Assembly: GCA_035654655.1 (NCBI GenBank)
Contig: DASRWI010000023.1
Location: forward strand, 1 to 48,451
Origin: DASRWI01 sp035654655
GTDB lineage: Bacteria > Bacteroidota > Ignavibacteria > Ignavibacteriales > Ignavibacteriaceae
Direction: 5' to 3'
Length of the DNA: 48,451 bases
Of this stretch, positions 1 through 8,394 are shown piece after piece (the first letter of the stretch is position 1; each line of letters starts with the position of its first letter). The notes under the pieces were generated by a model. That model saw only the letters and a list, made by a program, of their open reading frames with translations, made no database searches and was not told where the DNA came from. The position numbers were made by a program, and so were the translations under genes.

Positions 1-732
1 CAAGAAAAATTAACCGTAATGACGTACAATATCCATCACGGTGAAGGTATTGATACGGTTTTTGATTTAGATAGAATAGGTGATTTAATAAAAGACAATG
101 ATGTAGATTTGGCAGGTTTTCAGGAAGTTGACAAAGGAATTAAGCGTTCAAAAAATATTGATACTCCCAAAAGAATAGGTGAATACACAGAAATGTATTC
201 TGCATTTGAGAAAAATGCTGAAATTATGGGAGGTGATTATGGAAATGCAATTTTATCTAAATACAAAATTTTAAAAACAGCTAATCATCATTTCACTATG
301 CCCAATGGAGGAGAACAGAGAGGATTGCTTCAGACATTGATAAGTGTAGCTGGAGACACTATTCTGTTTATGAATACTCACTTAAATCATATTGGGACTG
401 ATGATGAAAGAATGTTAAATCTATCAGAAATTGAAGAAGTGCTTAAAAATTATAAAGGATTGCCATTTATATTAGTTGGCGACTTTAATGCAAACCCTGA
501 CAATAAAATGCATCAGGCAATGAGCGAAAATTTTATTGATATATGGAAATATTTAAACGCTGATAAAGAAGGATATACCTTCCCAAGTGACAAGCCGGAC
601 AGGAGAATTGATTACATATATATTTCAAAAGAAGGATTAAAGAGGTTCAAGCCAATATCAATAAAAGTATTGAAATCCGAAGCCTCCGACCATTTACCAT
701 TAATTGCTGAGTTTGAAATAACAACAGAATGA
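1..732 (+). CDS. EEP-family (endonuclease/exonuclease/phosphatase) hydrolase, 5' partial
   Basis: The gene runs in from outside the window. The frame is open from base 1 (QEKLTV before the first visible ATG at 19), and LTVMTYNIHHG is the usual first strand of the fold, so the start lies upstream. The visible part has the full EEP catalytic set: MTYNIHHG (metal-binding Asn), GFQEVD (metal-binding Glu), NTHLNH, VGDFNANPD (catalytic Asp and Asn), RRIDYIYIS and the terminal SDHLPLIAEF (catalytic His). The family cleaves phosphodiester bonds in nucleic acids, phospholipids or sugar phosphates through a divalent metal. The substrate cannot be read from the motifs. Any signal peptide would be in the missing part. 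Confidence 0.85.
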   Translation, partial: QEKLTVMTYNIHHGEGIDTVFDLDRIGDLIKDNDVDLAGFQEVDKGIKRSKNIDTPKRIGEYTEMYSAFEKNAEIMGGDYGNAILSKYKILKTANHHFTMPNGGEQRGLLQTLISVAGDTILFMNTHLNHIGTDDERMLNLSEIEEVLKNYKGLPFILVGDFNANPDNKMHQAMSENFIDIWKYLNADKEGYTFPSDKPDRRIDYIYISKEGLKRFKPISIKVLKSEASDHLPLIAEFEITTE

Positions 733-943
733 TGATTTTAATTGAAAATCTCGAAATTTCGGAGTTTTCTGGGTCAATAGGACTAAACCTGTATTCCGGA
801 TTCATTCAGTATAGCAGCCCATTGATTTTGAAATAAAAAATCTTCACAAATATTCCTGTAAATAAACTGTTGTTGCCAGTGAATTCTTTATATATATTAG
901 TTTAAATATAAAATCAATTTCTTTACATTTTTAAAAAAAGAAT

Positions 944-2254
944 ATGTATAAATCAAAAGCAACAATCATTTTATGGTCAACTGTGATTATTTTTTTAATT
1001 GCATTTAGCTTTAATTGTAATAATGAAAGCGTCAACAATGATGATGGTGAAGAAGTAACAAAATCCGATAGGCAAAAGTATGAGTACATCGCACCGGGAA
1101 CCGGCTTTAGTAGGGGTTGTCCTACCATTCAAAATAATTATTTATACATAGGCACATCCTCAAATATTCCTACATTAAATAACTATGTATATAAGTTTGA
1201 TTTGACGTTAAATAAAATTTGGGAATTTGCTATTGGACCGGAGTCTATGACCGGCTCACCTACTTTGGATGATTTTGGAAATATTTACTTTATTACTGAT
1301 TCAGGTAGGACATTTCAATTTGGTCCAAGCGAAAAACTTAAACTATACTCTATAGATAACAACGGTAATTTAAGATGGTTAAAGTATATCGGTGGTAATT
1401 CACTTCTTATGGGTATGAAATGCCTGATCATATCGGAGGATAATACTATATATGCTGCAGGCGACTCTCTTTTTGCGTTTGATATCAATGGAAATACAAA
1501 GTGGACTTATTATAACAACTTTATTCCAGGCGGAGTAAATCAAGCACCTGTTATAGACCAGAGTGGTAATATTTATTATTCGTCCTATGGCAAAGTGTTT
1601 TCAGTCGATAAAAATGGTAATGAAAGATGGGCATTTGATTTAGGAGAACATTCCAATTGTTATTCAAGTCCCGCATTTTCCGTTGATTATTCTTCTTTAA
1701 TAATTGCAGCTAACAAAACAATTTATTCCATTGCTACTTCAAATGGATCTTTGATATGGAAATATGTATTTAATATAAATGCTGATTTTAGATCAACCCC
1801 TGCTGTGGATGATAATAATATAATATACATTGGTAGTCATGGCAATGGTGATAGTAATGATGAATCGACACTTTATGCCTTAAAAGCAGATGGTTCAGCA
1901 ATACTTTGGGAAAATAATCTCGGTTCAGATTTTTATTCTTCCCCAACTTTAGGCAACGATAGAGTAATTTATATTGGTTCCGAAGGACATGGTAATACAG
2001 AGAATAAACTTAACAGAATACATGCTATTAATATGTCAAATGGCAAAAGGATATGGTCTGCTCAGCTTCATAATGATGTTTTATGGGGTTCTCCTATCCT
2101 TCACAATAATGGTATTCTTTATGTGACTACAGCTTATATTGATGGTTTTGCACCGTCAGGTATTTATGGTTTTCAAACAGATGCTACAGGACTTCTTCCA
2201 AATTGTGGGGCACCAACCTTTCAACTGAGTAATGCACACAATGGGAGAAGATAA
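944..2254 (+). CDS. PQQ-like beta-propeller lipoprotein
   Basis: A 436-residue protein with an N-terminal hydrophobic segment (about residues 7-24) ending in FSFNC. This is a plausible though non-canonical lipobox, with Cys followed by an Asn/Asp-rich tether. The rest is built of repeats with PQQ-propeller features: IYxG-type strands and a Trp at each repeat end (LRWLKY, TKWTYY, ERWAFD, LIWKYV, ILWENN, RIWSAQ). These give roughly six to eight blades. It probably sits in the periplasm or on the outer surface as a binding or scaffold protein. No enzyme motif is visible, and the pattern does not identify a quinoprotein dehydrogenase. It is monocistronic and preceded by 200 bases without other features. 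Confidence 0.7.
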   Translation: MYKSKATIILWSTVIIFLIAFSFNCNNESVNNDDGEEVTKSDRQKYEYIAPGTGFSRGCPTIQNNYLYIGTSSNIPTLNNYVYKFDLTLNKIWEFAIGPESMTGSPTLDDFGNIYFITDSGRTFQFGPSEKLKLYSIDNNGNLRWLKYIGGNSLLMGMKCLIISEDNTIYAAGDSLFAFDINGNTKWTYYNNFIPGGVNQAPVIDQSGNIYYSSYGKVFSVDKNGNERWAFDLGEHSNCYSSPAFSVDYSSLIIAANKTIYSIATSNGSLIWKYVFNINADFRSTPAVDDNNIIYIGSHGNGDSNDESTLYALKADGSAILWENNLGSDFYSSPTLGNDRVIYIGSEGHGNTENKLNRIHAINMSNGKRIWSAQLHNDVLWGSPILHNNGILYVTTAYIDGFAPSGIYGFQTDATGLLPNCGAPTFQLSNAHNGRR

Positions 2255-2359
2255 TGTTAGAGGCATAATAAAGATATTAGAAAATGCCTAATAAAAAATA
2301 TTTAAAGGCTTGACAAGAATTGCCTTAAGAGTTAAATTTGTTGACTTAAAAATAAGTAT

Positions 2360-2431
2360 TCCGCGATAGCTCAATGGTGGAGCATTCGGCTGTTAACCGA
2401 AGGGTTACAGGTTCGAGTCCTGTTCGCGGAG
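2360..2431 (+). tRNA. tRNA-Asn(GTT)
   Basis: A complete cloverleaf can be drawn. The acceptor stem TCCGCGA (2360-2366) pairs with TCGCGGA (2424-2430), with G as discriminator. The D arm is GCTC...GAGC. The anticodon stem TTCGG/CCGAA (2385-2389, 2397-2401) encloses the loop CTGTTAA with anticodon GTT at 2392-2394. The T arm ACAGG-TTCGAGT-CCTGT is canonical. CCA is not encoded. A strong hairpin follows directly. Confidence 0.97.
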
Positions 2432-2435
2432 CATT

Positions 2436-2473
2436 AAAATACAATACCCCCAGCAATGGGGGTTTTGTATTTT
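2436..2473 (+). terminator. Terminator after tRNA-Asn
   Basis: CCCCC-AGCAAT-GGGGG (2447-2462) is flanked by AAAATAC and GTATTTT and followed by TTTT. This is a long, nearly symmetrical Rho-independent terminator that works on either strand. The loop AGCAAT recurs in the terminator at 34810. Confidence 0.8.
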
Positions 2474-2486
2474 AAATACTTCTAAA

Positions 2487-2550
2487 AGAATAAGGATTAT
2501 CCTGTTGAGGAGCGGAGTGACTAAATCCCTATGGGATTCGCGGAGCCAAA
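2487..2550. repeat. Dispersed repeat, copy A
   Basis: About 64 bases around CCTGTTGAGGAGCGGAGTGA and the small hairpin ATCCCTATGGGAT. They recur with scattered substitutions at 3982-4047. The core GAGGAGCGNAGNGAC resembles a short repeat common in bacterial intergenic regions. Confidence 0.7.
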
Positions 2551-2571
2551 ACCCCGATTAATTGGGGTTTT
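2548..2571. terminator. Rho-independent terminator-like hairpin
   Basis: AAAACCCC (2548-2555), an eight-base loop, and GGGGTTTT (2564-2571), followed by CTATTT. It is symmetrical and could serve either strand. It overlaps the end of the dispersed repeat and lies between the tRNA and the dipeptidase gene. Confidence 0.6.
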
Positions 2572-2724
2572 CTATTTAAATTCTAATTTATAATGAGTTA
2601 TTACCGTGTTGACATATTTTCGCTACTCAATAAATTTAATCATTTTTACAAATATGTGACAATTCTTTCTTTTTTATTGAGTACGTTTTAGTCAGAAAAT
2701 TTTCTCAATATTAATAGGTACATA

Positions 2725-3924
2725 ATGACACCTGTAATAGATATCCACTGTCATCCCTCACTTAAAACTTATTTCCTGAATGTTGACCTGTTTGAGGAAC
2801 ATAAAGCTCCAAAGGATTTTAGTCCTTGTGCTGTCCTAATGGATTTACCTAAAATGCAGAAGGGAAATGTGCAGGCTATACTGGCATCCCACTATCTTCC
2901 GGAAATAAATTATAGAAGAGAGTGTCCAAATGTAGATTGGCTTTATGGCGGGATTAATTTTCTTAATCCCGATATTATTGATAAGCTTGAAAATGATTAT
3001 GATTTTAATTCTCCTTTCCAGCAGACAATGCAGATTATAAACATATTCGAAAGCAAAATAAATGAAGCAAAAGCCAGAGGGTTCAATGTAGATATTGCAA
3101 GAAACTTTCTTCAGTTGGAAGAGGGACTTAATCATGGGAAAACGATGATTCTACATTCTATAGAAGGTTCACATTCACTTGGGCATTCTAAAGGTTCCGA
3201 TTTGCACTCCCCGGATGAGTATATAAGCAACCTTGTTCAATTAAAAGATAAAGGAGTTTGTTTAATAACGTTGGCTCACTTTTTTCAGAATGATTTAGTC
3301 CCTCCTGTAAACGGTATACCTCCGGGTATAAGGAAGTTTTTAGGAGTAAAACCAAGGAACATCAATCTTAAAATTACTCCCATTGGTGAAACAGTTGTTG
3401 CTAAAATGTTTGAGCTTGGAATAATTGTAGATATAACCCATTGCACTCCTGAAGCCCGGAAAAGAATTTTTGAGATAAGCAGTAATAAATATCCTTTGGT
3501 TTTTTCTCACGTGGGTGTTGAGAGCCTATTTAGGAATTCTGAGCTGCCGGATGAAAAATTTATGAATCCCTCAGATTGGGAGATAATGAAAATAGCAGAA
3601 TGTAACGGAGTTATAGGTATAGAGTTTAATAATTATTGGCTTACAGGTGAGGAAGAAAGACACAGGTTTGAAATTGAGAATGGTTCAGCCGCTATATTGA
3701 AAACAATTAAGCACATATACGGGGTTACTGGAACTTATGATAATATTTCCTTTGGATCAGACTTTGACGGATTAACCGATCCTCCTGATGATATCAAAGA
3801 TCCGTCCGGATACCCAGCCCTGATCCAATATCTCCTTGATAACGGAATCCCTGAAGTTTCTTTAAATAAAATCTGCTATGAAAATATAATACGTGTACTG
3901 AGGCAGGGATGGAAGAATCAGTAG
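2725..3924 (+). CDS. Peptidase M19 / membrane-dipeptidase-like metallohydrolase
   Basis: A 399-residue amidohydrolase-fold protein without an obvious signal peptide, so probably cytoplasmic. The metal site of the renal dipeptidase family can be traced in order: DIHCH near residue 6, HSIEGSHSLG (bridging Glu), DITHCTPEA and VFSHVGVES (two His ligands), and FGSDFDG (Asp). The first motif has His where classical members have Asp (HxD), so it is a divergent member. M19 enzymes hydrolyse dipeptides, often with a D-residue at the second position. The C-terminal part (GYPALIQYLLDNGI...NIIRVL) is also typical. The gene is flanked by the two copies of a dispersed repeat and shows no operon partner. 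Confidence 0.8.
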   Translation: MTPVIDIHCHPSLKTYFLNVDLFEEHKAPKDFSPCAVLMDLPKMQKGNVQAILASHYLPEINYRRECPNVDWLYGGINFLNPDIIDKLENDYDFNSPFQQTMQIINIFESKINEAKARGFNVDIARNFLQLEEGLNHGKTMILHSIEGSHSLGHSKGSDLHSPDEYISNLVQLKDKGVCLITLAHFFQNDLVPPVNGIPPGIRKFLGVKPRNINLKITPIGETVVAKMFELGIIVDITHCTPEARKRIFEISSNKYPLVFSHVGVESLFRNSELPDEKFMNPSDWEIMKIAECNGVIGIEFNNYWLTGEEERHRFEIENGSAAILKTIKHIYGVTGTYDNISFGSDFDGLTDPPDDIKDPSGYPALIQYLLDNGIPEVSLNKICYENIIRVLRQGWKNQ

Positions 3925-3981
3925 TAAATAGAATTTATTAGGGTGCTTTCTCTTTCAGGGTTTTTTGTTTTGAACTTCCCA

Positions 3982-4047
3982 AAGAATAATGACTATCCTG
4001 TTGAGGAGCGAAGCGACGAAATCACTATGGGATTGGCGAGCTAAAAA
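3982..4047. repeat. Dispersed repeat, copy B
   Basis: The second copy of the element at 2487-2550, with the core CTGTTGAGGAGCGAAGCGAC followed by a CACTATGGGATTG segment. The two copies bracket the dipeptidase gene in the same orientation. Confidence 0.7.
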
Positions 4048-4062
4048 AACCTTTATCTTCTA

Positions 4063-4737
4063 CTATTTAATTTTTCCATCTTCAATTTTAAGTATCCGGT
4101 CTGCATATTTACTTATCCTGAGGTCATGACTTACAACGATTACACATTTATTTTCTTCAGCTGCATATTTTTTTAGCAATTCAATAATTATAAATCCTTG
4201 GTTTGATTCAAGGCTTGCAGTAGGTTCATCTGCCAAAATTAAAGCAGGGTCATTGGCAATTGCACGTGCAACTGCTGCTCGCTGCTTTTCTCCCTGACTT
4301 AGATTTCCGGGAAAGCTATTTCGTAAATTGTATATACCAAATTTTTTAAGAAGTTCTTCAGGAGGTATTTGATTTCTTTTTTTTGAAAACCTTTGAACAA
4401 GTTTTATGTTCTCTGTTACTGTTAGTGAATCAATTAGTAAAAAAGTTTGGAAAATAAATCCTATGCAGTCTGCTCTTAATTTCTGAAGTTCACTTCTTGA
4501 ATAATCCTTTACATTTTTTCCAAATAAAATAACAGTACCTTTAGTTGGCTGAATTAATCCTGCACAAAGAGTTATTATAGTAGTTTTTCCACTTCCACTT
4601 GGTCCTAATATCAAAAGCTGTTCTCCTCTTGCTGCACAAATATTTATATCCTCAACTCCTCTGCTTTCATGTGAATTAGTATTATACAACTTAGTAATAT
4701 TTTCAAGAGTTATTATTTTTTCAATGTCAGTATTCAT
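4063..4737 (-). CDS. ABC transporter ATP-binding protein (MacB/LolD/DevA type)
   Basis: A complete 224-residue nucleotide-binding domain. It has Walker A GPSGSGKT (residues 45-52), Q-loop FIFQTFLLI, signature LSQGEKQRAAVARA, Walker B LILADEPTA with the D-loop after it, and H-loop VVSHD. This short, stand-alone form is typical of the MacB/LolD/DevA group, which works with FtsX-like permeases to move lipids, lipoproteins or toxins out of the inner membrane. Its ATG shares one base with the stop codon of the permease gene (TAATG), so the two are translationally coupled. It is the last gene of the seven-gene minus-strand cluster that begins at 12281. Confidence 0.92.
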   Translation of the reverse strand: MNTDIEKIITLENITKLYNTNSHESRGVEDINICAARGEQLLILGPSGSGKTTIITLCAGLIQPTKGTVILFGKNVKDYSRSELQKLRADCIGFIFQTFLLIDSLTVTENIKLVQRFSKKRNQIPPEELLKKFGIYNLRNSFPGNLSQGEKQRAAVARAIANDPALILADEPTASLESNQGFIIIELLKKYAAEENKCVIVVSHDLRISKYADRILKIEDGKIK

Positions 4738-5840
4738 TAAAACACCTCGATTGGATAAATGTGTCTTAATCTATGAACAGAAATGAAAGAGCTAACAAGG
4801 CTCATAATTAAAGCTGTTAATACAACCAATAATGAAGTGAGCAAATCATTCTTAACTGTAATTTCAGGTGATATATTTTCAATTATTGCAGTGACTGGAA
4901 AATATAATATCAGTGCTGCTGCAGAAGATAATAAAGTAATAATAACAGCCTGTGAAAAGACGAGTCCCGGAAGAAATGATTCAGGACAGCCAAGTATTTT
5001 CATAACAGCAAAATCTTTTCTCTTCTCGAGAATGTTTATAGAAAGGATAAGACTTAGGATTGCAGTAAGTACGATTCCGCTTATTCCTGCTATTGCATAC
5101 AACATAGGCAGAATTCCTGTTTTCATTTCTTTAATATTATTATCTACAAATTCTTGATGAGTGTAAAAGCTGCAGCCGGGTAAAACCTTTTGAAGAGATT
5201 TTCTTGCATACAGCGGATTAATATTTTTACTTAAAGTTAAAATGAAGCAGGTATAGACATCATTATATCCCAATAAGGAATGTACTTTTTCGATTGAAGC
5301 AAAACCATATTGTATTACAAAAGCATTAGTGCCTGAACTTAATCCTGTAACTTTTAGAGTTTCATCCATAATGGTGACTTTATCACCAACATTTATTTTG
5401 TTCTTCAGTGCGAATGATTTATCAAGAACAATCTCATCCTTTTTGTTTATTGGTTTTCCTTCAACGATAGCAGGTGGTCCACCAAATTTTGAAGTAAGGT
5501 CGTAACCGCAAAGGAATATAGTTGAACTTTTTCCTTTTGCTTTTAATGTTGATAGCACTAAAAGTACAGGAGATACAGATTGTACATTATCATCTTCGCC
5601 TAATGTTAGAAGTTGAAAAGAATTGAGTATGGATGTGCCACGAAGAATATTTTCTGCACTTTTCTGTATAACCCAGATATCTCCATTGCTCTTTTTAATG
5701 TATTCAACAGAGCCTTCAGCAACTCCTTTGTAAATGCCGAGAAGAAAAAGCATAAGAACTATACAAAGTGATATTCCTGAAATTGTTATTATCAGCCTCA
5801 AAGGCTGACTCTTAAGCATTCTTAAATAATATATATTCAT
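4737..5840 (-). CDS. ABC transporter permease (FtsX/MacB/DevC-like)
   Basis: A 367-residue permease with one N-terminal transmembrane helix (about residues 13-37), a periplasmic domain of some 200 residues, and three C-terminal helices (about 245-270, 290-315, 335-358). This is the FtsX/MacB layout. The N-terminal segment (LRLIITISGISLCIVLMLF) and the following NGDIWVI stretch resemble DevC-type permeases, which export heterocyst glycolipids with DevA and DevB. No DevB/MacA-like adaptor is encoded in the window. The gene starts two bases after the aldolase gene ends. The likely cargo is the product of the upstream enzymes, which is inference from the neighbourhood only. Confidence 0.85.
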   Translation of the reverse strand: MNIYYLRMLKSQPLRLIITISGISLCIVLMLFLLGIYKGVAEGSVEYIKKSNGDIWVIQKSAENILRGTSILNSFQLLTLGEDDNVQSVSPVLLVLSTLKAKGKSSTIFLCGYDLTSKFGGPPAIVEGKPINKKDEIVLDKSFALKNKINVGDKVTIMDETLKVTGLSSGTNAFVIQYGFASIEKVHSLLGYNDVYTCFILTLSKNINPLYARKSLQKVLPGCSFYTHQEFVDNNIKEMKTGILPMLYAIAGISGIVLTAILSLILSINILEKRKDFAVMKILGCPESFLPGLVFSQAVIITLLSSAAALILYFPVTAIIENISPEITVKNDLLTSLLVVLTALIMSLVSSFISVHRLRHIYPIEVF

Positions 5841-5842
5841 AT

Positions 5843-6928
5843 TTATGCAAACATTGGTACTTCAGTTTTTAATTTGCAGGAAATCCTTATAAATATTTCT
5901 TCAAAACTTCTGCCGGTAATTGTTAGTCCATGATTTTTCAAACCAACCACTGCTGATTCAGGATTATCAGTTTTCTTTAAAAGTTCAACAACTTCCTGTG
6001 CAAGCTCGGTTGTTCCGCAAGGATGATTCTGATGAGTACACAAAACTCCATCCATCCATGCATGTAGATGTATTATTGCTCCAGTATCAGGAAAGGTTTT
6101 ATAAATCAAAGCGTGCTCAACGGCATCAACAGATACTCTGGCTTTTGGATCATAACTTACAGGCTGGCTGATAATTGCAGTGCCTGTTTGAAAATCAAAA
6201 TCTTTCACAAGCAGCAAATCTTTTCCAATTGTGGATAAACAGGATTTATTCACTCCTCTGCCTGTCATCCAGAAAACAGGGGGTTCAAATTCTGTAATCT
6301 CTTCCTTAGATGAAAGATTACCATAGCTTGCTCCTGTAATACCAAATACACGGTATAAATGAAGCATATCTTCTTCACTTAAAAGTTGACGCAGAGGAAA
6401 TGGTGCAGGCAGAACTCCCAGCTCATCCATTTTTTTGCCAAACTTAATTATTTCGTCAACAACAGGTGAACCGGAGTAAAATCTTTCAGGCAGGTCAGGA
6501 ATAAAAACATTCTCTGTTGAATAATGTGCACCTGCTACAGGAATCATAAGGTTGTAAGCTTCTTCAGCGTCATATTCAATATTATAAAATCCGGCTTCCG
6601 GTGTTGTGAAATAAGCTTTAAGATGATTGTTGCTTTCTTCTCTTGCACATATCAGCATATTAGCAAAAGTTTTTATCAAGGTAGTATAACAGGCGGACTG
6701 CATATTGCCATTAATGTTTTCTCCTGATACAATGGTTATTAGGAAAACAGATTTTGACCTGCGTTTAAAAAATTGAGGATCCATAACATTGGTAATGTTT
6801 AGAATAAAATTTGCCTGATATGGGTCAGTGGAAATTATATGCCCATGACTAAGACATTTTTCTGTTATCTCATCAGCTATTTTATATCCTAAACTTGTTG
6901 CATTATTTCTAATAATTGAAAATTTCAT
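5843..6928 (-). CDS. Class II aldolase/adducin-family protein with extra N-terminal domain
   Basis: The C-terminal two thirds (about residues 160-355) are a class II aldolase/adducin domain. VEHALIYKTFPD carries the catalytic Glu, IIHLHAW the HxH zinc ligands and LKNHGLTITG the third His, so the metal site is intact. Related enzymes are fuculose-phosphate and ribulose-phosphate aldolases or epimerases and methylthioribulose-phosphate dehydratase (MtnB). The first 150 residues are not part of the usual fold and I do not recognise them. The start overlaps the PLP decarboxylase gene by 20 bases, and the permease follows after two bases. Its role could be aldol cleavage, dehydration or salvage of methylthioadenosine formed by the BtaA domain; none of these is proved. 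Confidence 0.75.
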   Translation of the reverse strand: MKFSIIRNNATSLGYKIADEITEKCLSHGHIISTDPYQANFILNITNVMDPQFFKRRSKSVFLITIVSGENINGNMQSACYTTLIKTFANMLICAREESNNHLKAYFTTPEAGFYNIEYDAEEAYNLMIPVAGAHYSTENVFIPDLPERFYSGSPVVDEIIKFGKKMDELGVLPAPFPLRQLLSEEDMLHLYRVFGITGASYGNLSSKEEITEFEPPVFWMTGRGVNKSCLSTIGKDLLLVKDFDFQTGTAIISQPVSYDPKARVSVDAVEHALIYKTFPDTGAIIHLHAWMDGVLCTHQNHPCGTTELAQEVVELLKKTDNPESAVVGLKNHGLTITGRSFEEIFIRISCKLKTEVPMFA

Positions 6929-8300
6929 TTGATACCTCTTCTATATAGTTATTGCATAAATCTCTTTTGATCATATCACCGGCTGTTTCTCTTCTTCTAA
7001 TCAGCCTGCACTTTCCTTTATTAATTGAAACGATGGGCACTTTCATAAAACCAAAATTAGATTCCCACTGGTTGAAGTATGCACCGCAATCCATTACTGC
7101 GAGTAAATCGTTTTCCTTTATTTCAGGCATAGACTTGTTCTTATAAACTACATCTTCAGAAAAGCAGCAAGGTCCTGATATGGTATATTTCTTAGTTCTA
7201 TTTCCGGCTCCGTTACTGCACAAGAAAACTTCATGGTACTCGTAATAAGTCGGCATTGTTAAGGTGCCAATTCCACCATCAGTTATAACCCATTTCCCTG
7301 CACCTTTCCTTTCTTTTATCCTATGAACCTTAATAAGAAGAACTTCACATTGACTGGTCAAATATCTTCCAGGTTCAATTATTAATTCAGGAAGGTTATA
7401 TCCATCAAAAATTATTTTTACTGCATTTGTTATTGAACTTATATAATTATTTAATTGTATTTCTGAAGATTTGTACTCACCGGGAAATATTTTAAATGCA
7501 TTATAAAGCAGGAGTTCTTTTGTTGTTAATTCCCTTGTAGTAGGAGATGAAAAACCTCCTCCTGTATCCATTACATTAATTTTAAAACCATTATCCATAA
7601 TATTTTTTATTAAGGGCTTTAATGATAAGATAGCTTTAAAATAATCTTGGGGATTTCTAATGCCTGTACCAATATGAATATGAAGTCCATTAAACTTTAT
7701 AAAAGAAGAATTTTTAATTAATTGCAGTGCCTGCTGAACTTCATTAGTTCTTATATCTAATCCGAATACTGAACCCTTTCTGCTTCCTGTTGCTGAACCG
7801 CTATTCATTCCTTTTGGTGTATAATCCGGATTTATTCTAAAAAGAATATTAACTTTTTTATTTTCTGCTTCAGTAATCTTAGTTAAATCTTTTAATTCTG
7901 AGAGAGAATCAATGACAATGAAGTGAAGGTCCAGGCATTCTTTTAGAAAATCCTTTGTTTTACAAGGACCATTAGCAATAATTTCATTATTCTTATAACC
8001 AAGTTTTTTTGCAAGGAATAATTCAAAAGGAGTCATCACTTCTGCTTTTAATCCTTCCATCCTCAAAATAGAAATTAAAACTGGAACTGAATTGCATTTA
8101 AATGGATAATGAACTTCAGAACGTGCAGGGTAAATATTTCTCAAAGAAGATAGAACCTCTCTGGCTTTTTCAATAAGCAAATTTTCATTTATTACGAATA
8201 CTGGAGTTCCAAATTGTTCAGCAATCTGTGAAAGCGGAAATCCCTGCATTTTCATTTCACCTGTTTCATCAACATCAATATTCCAGTCCTGGGGTGCCAT
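6909..8300 (-). CDS. Fold-type III PLP-dependent decarboxylase (DAP/ornithine decarboxylase family)
   Basis: A 463-residue alanine-racemase-fold decarboxylase. The PLP lysine is in YPFKCNSVP. Phosphate-binding and barrel motifs are HIHIGTG, MDTGGGFSSPT and IIEPGRYL. The C-terminal barrel has GPCCFSEDVV and MDCGAYFNQWESNFGF. In diaminopimelate decarboxylase the motif is GPxCESGD; here Glu and Gly of that block are replaced (CFSED), which argues against diaminopimelate as substrate. Siderophore and aminoglycoside-pathway decarboxylases vary in the same way. The start is set by AAGGA six bases before ATG. It follows the GNAT gene after 94 bases and overlaps the aldolase gene by 20. Position suggests it acts on an amino-acid-like intermediate of the cluster. 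Confidence 0.85.
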   Translation of the reverse strand: MAPQDWNIDVDETGEMKMQGFPLSQIAEQFGTPVFVINENLLIEKAREVLSSLRNIYPARSEVHYPFKCNSVPVLISILRMEGLKAEVMTPFELFLAKKLGYKNNEIIANGPCKTKDFLKECLDLHFIVIDSLSELKDLTKITEAENKKVNILFRINPDYTPKGMNSGSATGSRKGSVFGLDIRTNEVQQALQLIKNSSFIKFNGLHIHIGTGIRNPQDYFKAILSLKPLIKNIMDNGFKINVMDTGGGFSSPTTRELTTKELLLYNAFKIFPGEYKSSEIQLNNYISSITNAVKIIFDGYNLPELIIEPGRYLTSQCEVLLIKVHRIKERKGAGKWVITDGGIGTLTMPTYYEYHEVFLCSNGAGNRTKKYTISGPCCFSEDVVYKNKSMPEIKENDLLAVMDCGAYFNQWESNFGFMKVPIVSINKGKCRLIRRRETAGDMIKRDLCNNYIEEVSNEIFNY

Positions 8301-8394
8301 CTTAATTCCTTTAAATAACTGGTTAAAAGTAGGTTAGAAAACAGAGGGAGTTGTCAAAGATTTGTCAAAAAAATGTAAATATCATTTTGAATAT

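Noticed and set aside
752..776. Terminator after the EEP gene
   Set aside because: The stem around GAAATTTC is short with a mismatch, and no good T-run follows.
6909..8300. Assignment as lysA (diaminopimelate decarboxylase)
   Set aside because: The CESGD substrate motif is changed and the gene is in a lipid and transporter context, so the specific name is not justified.
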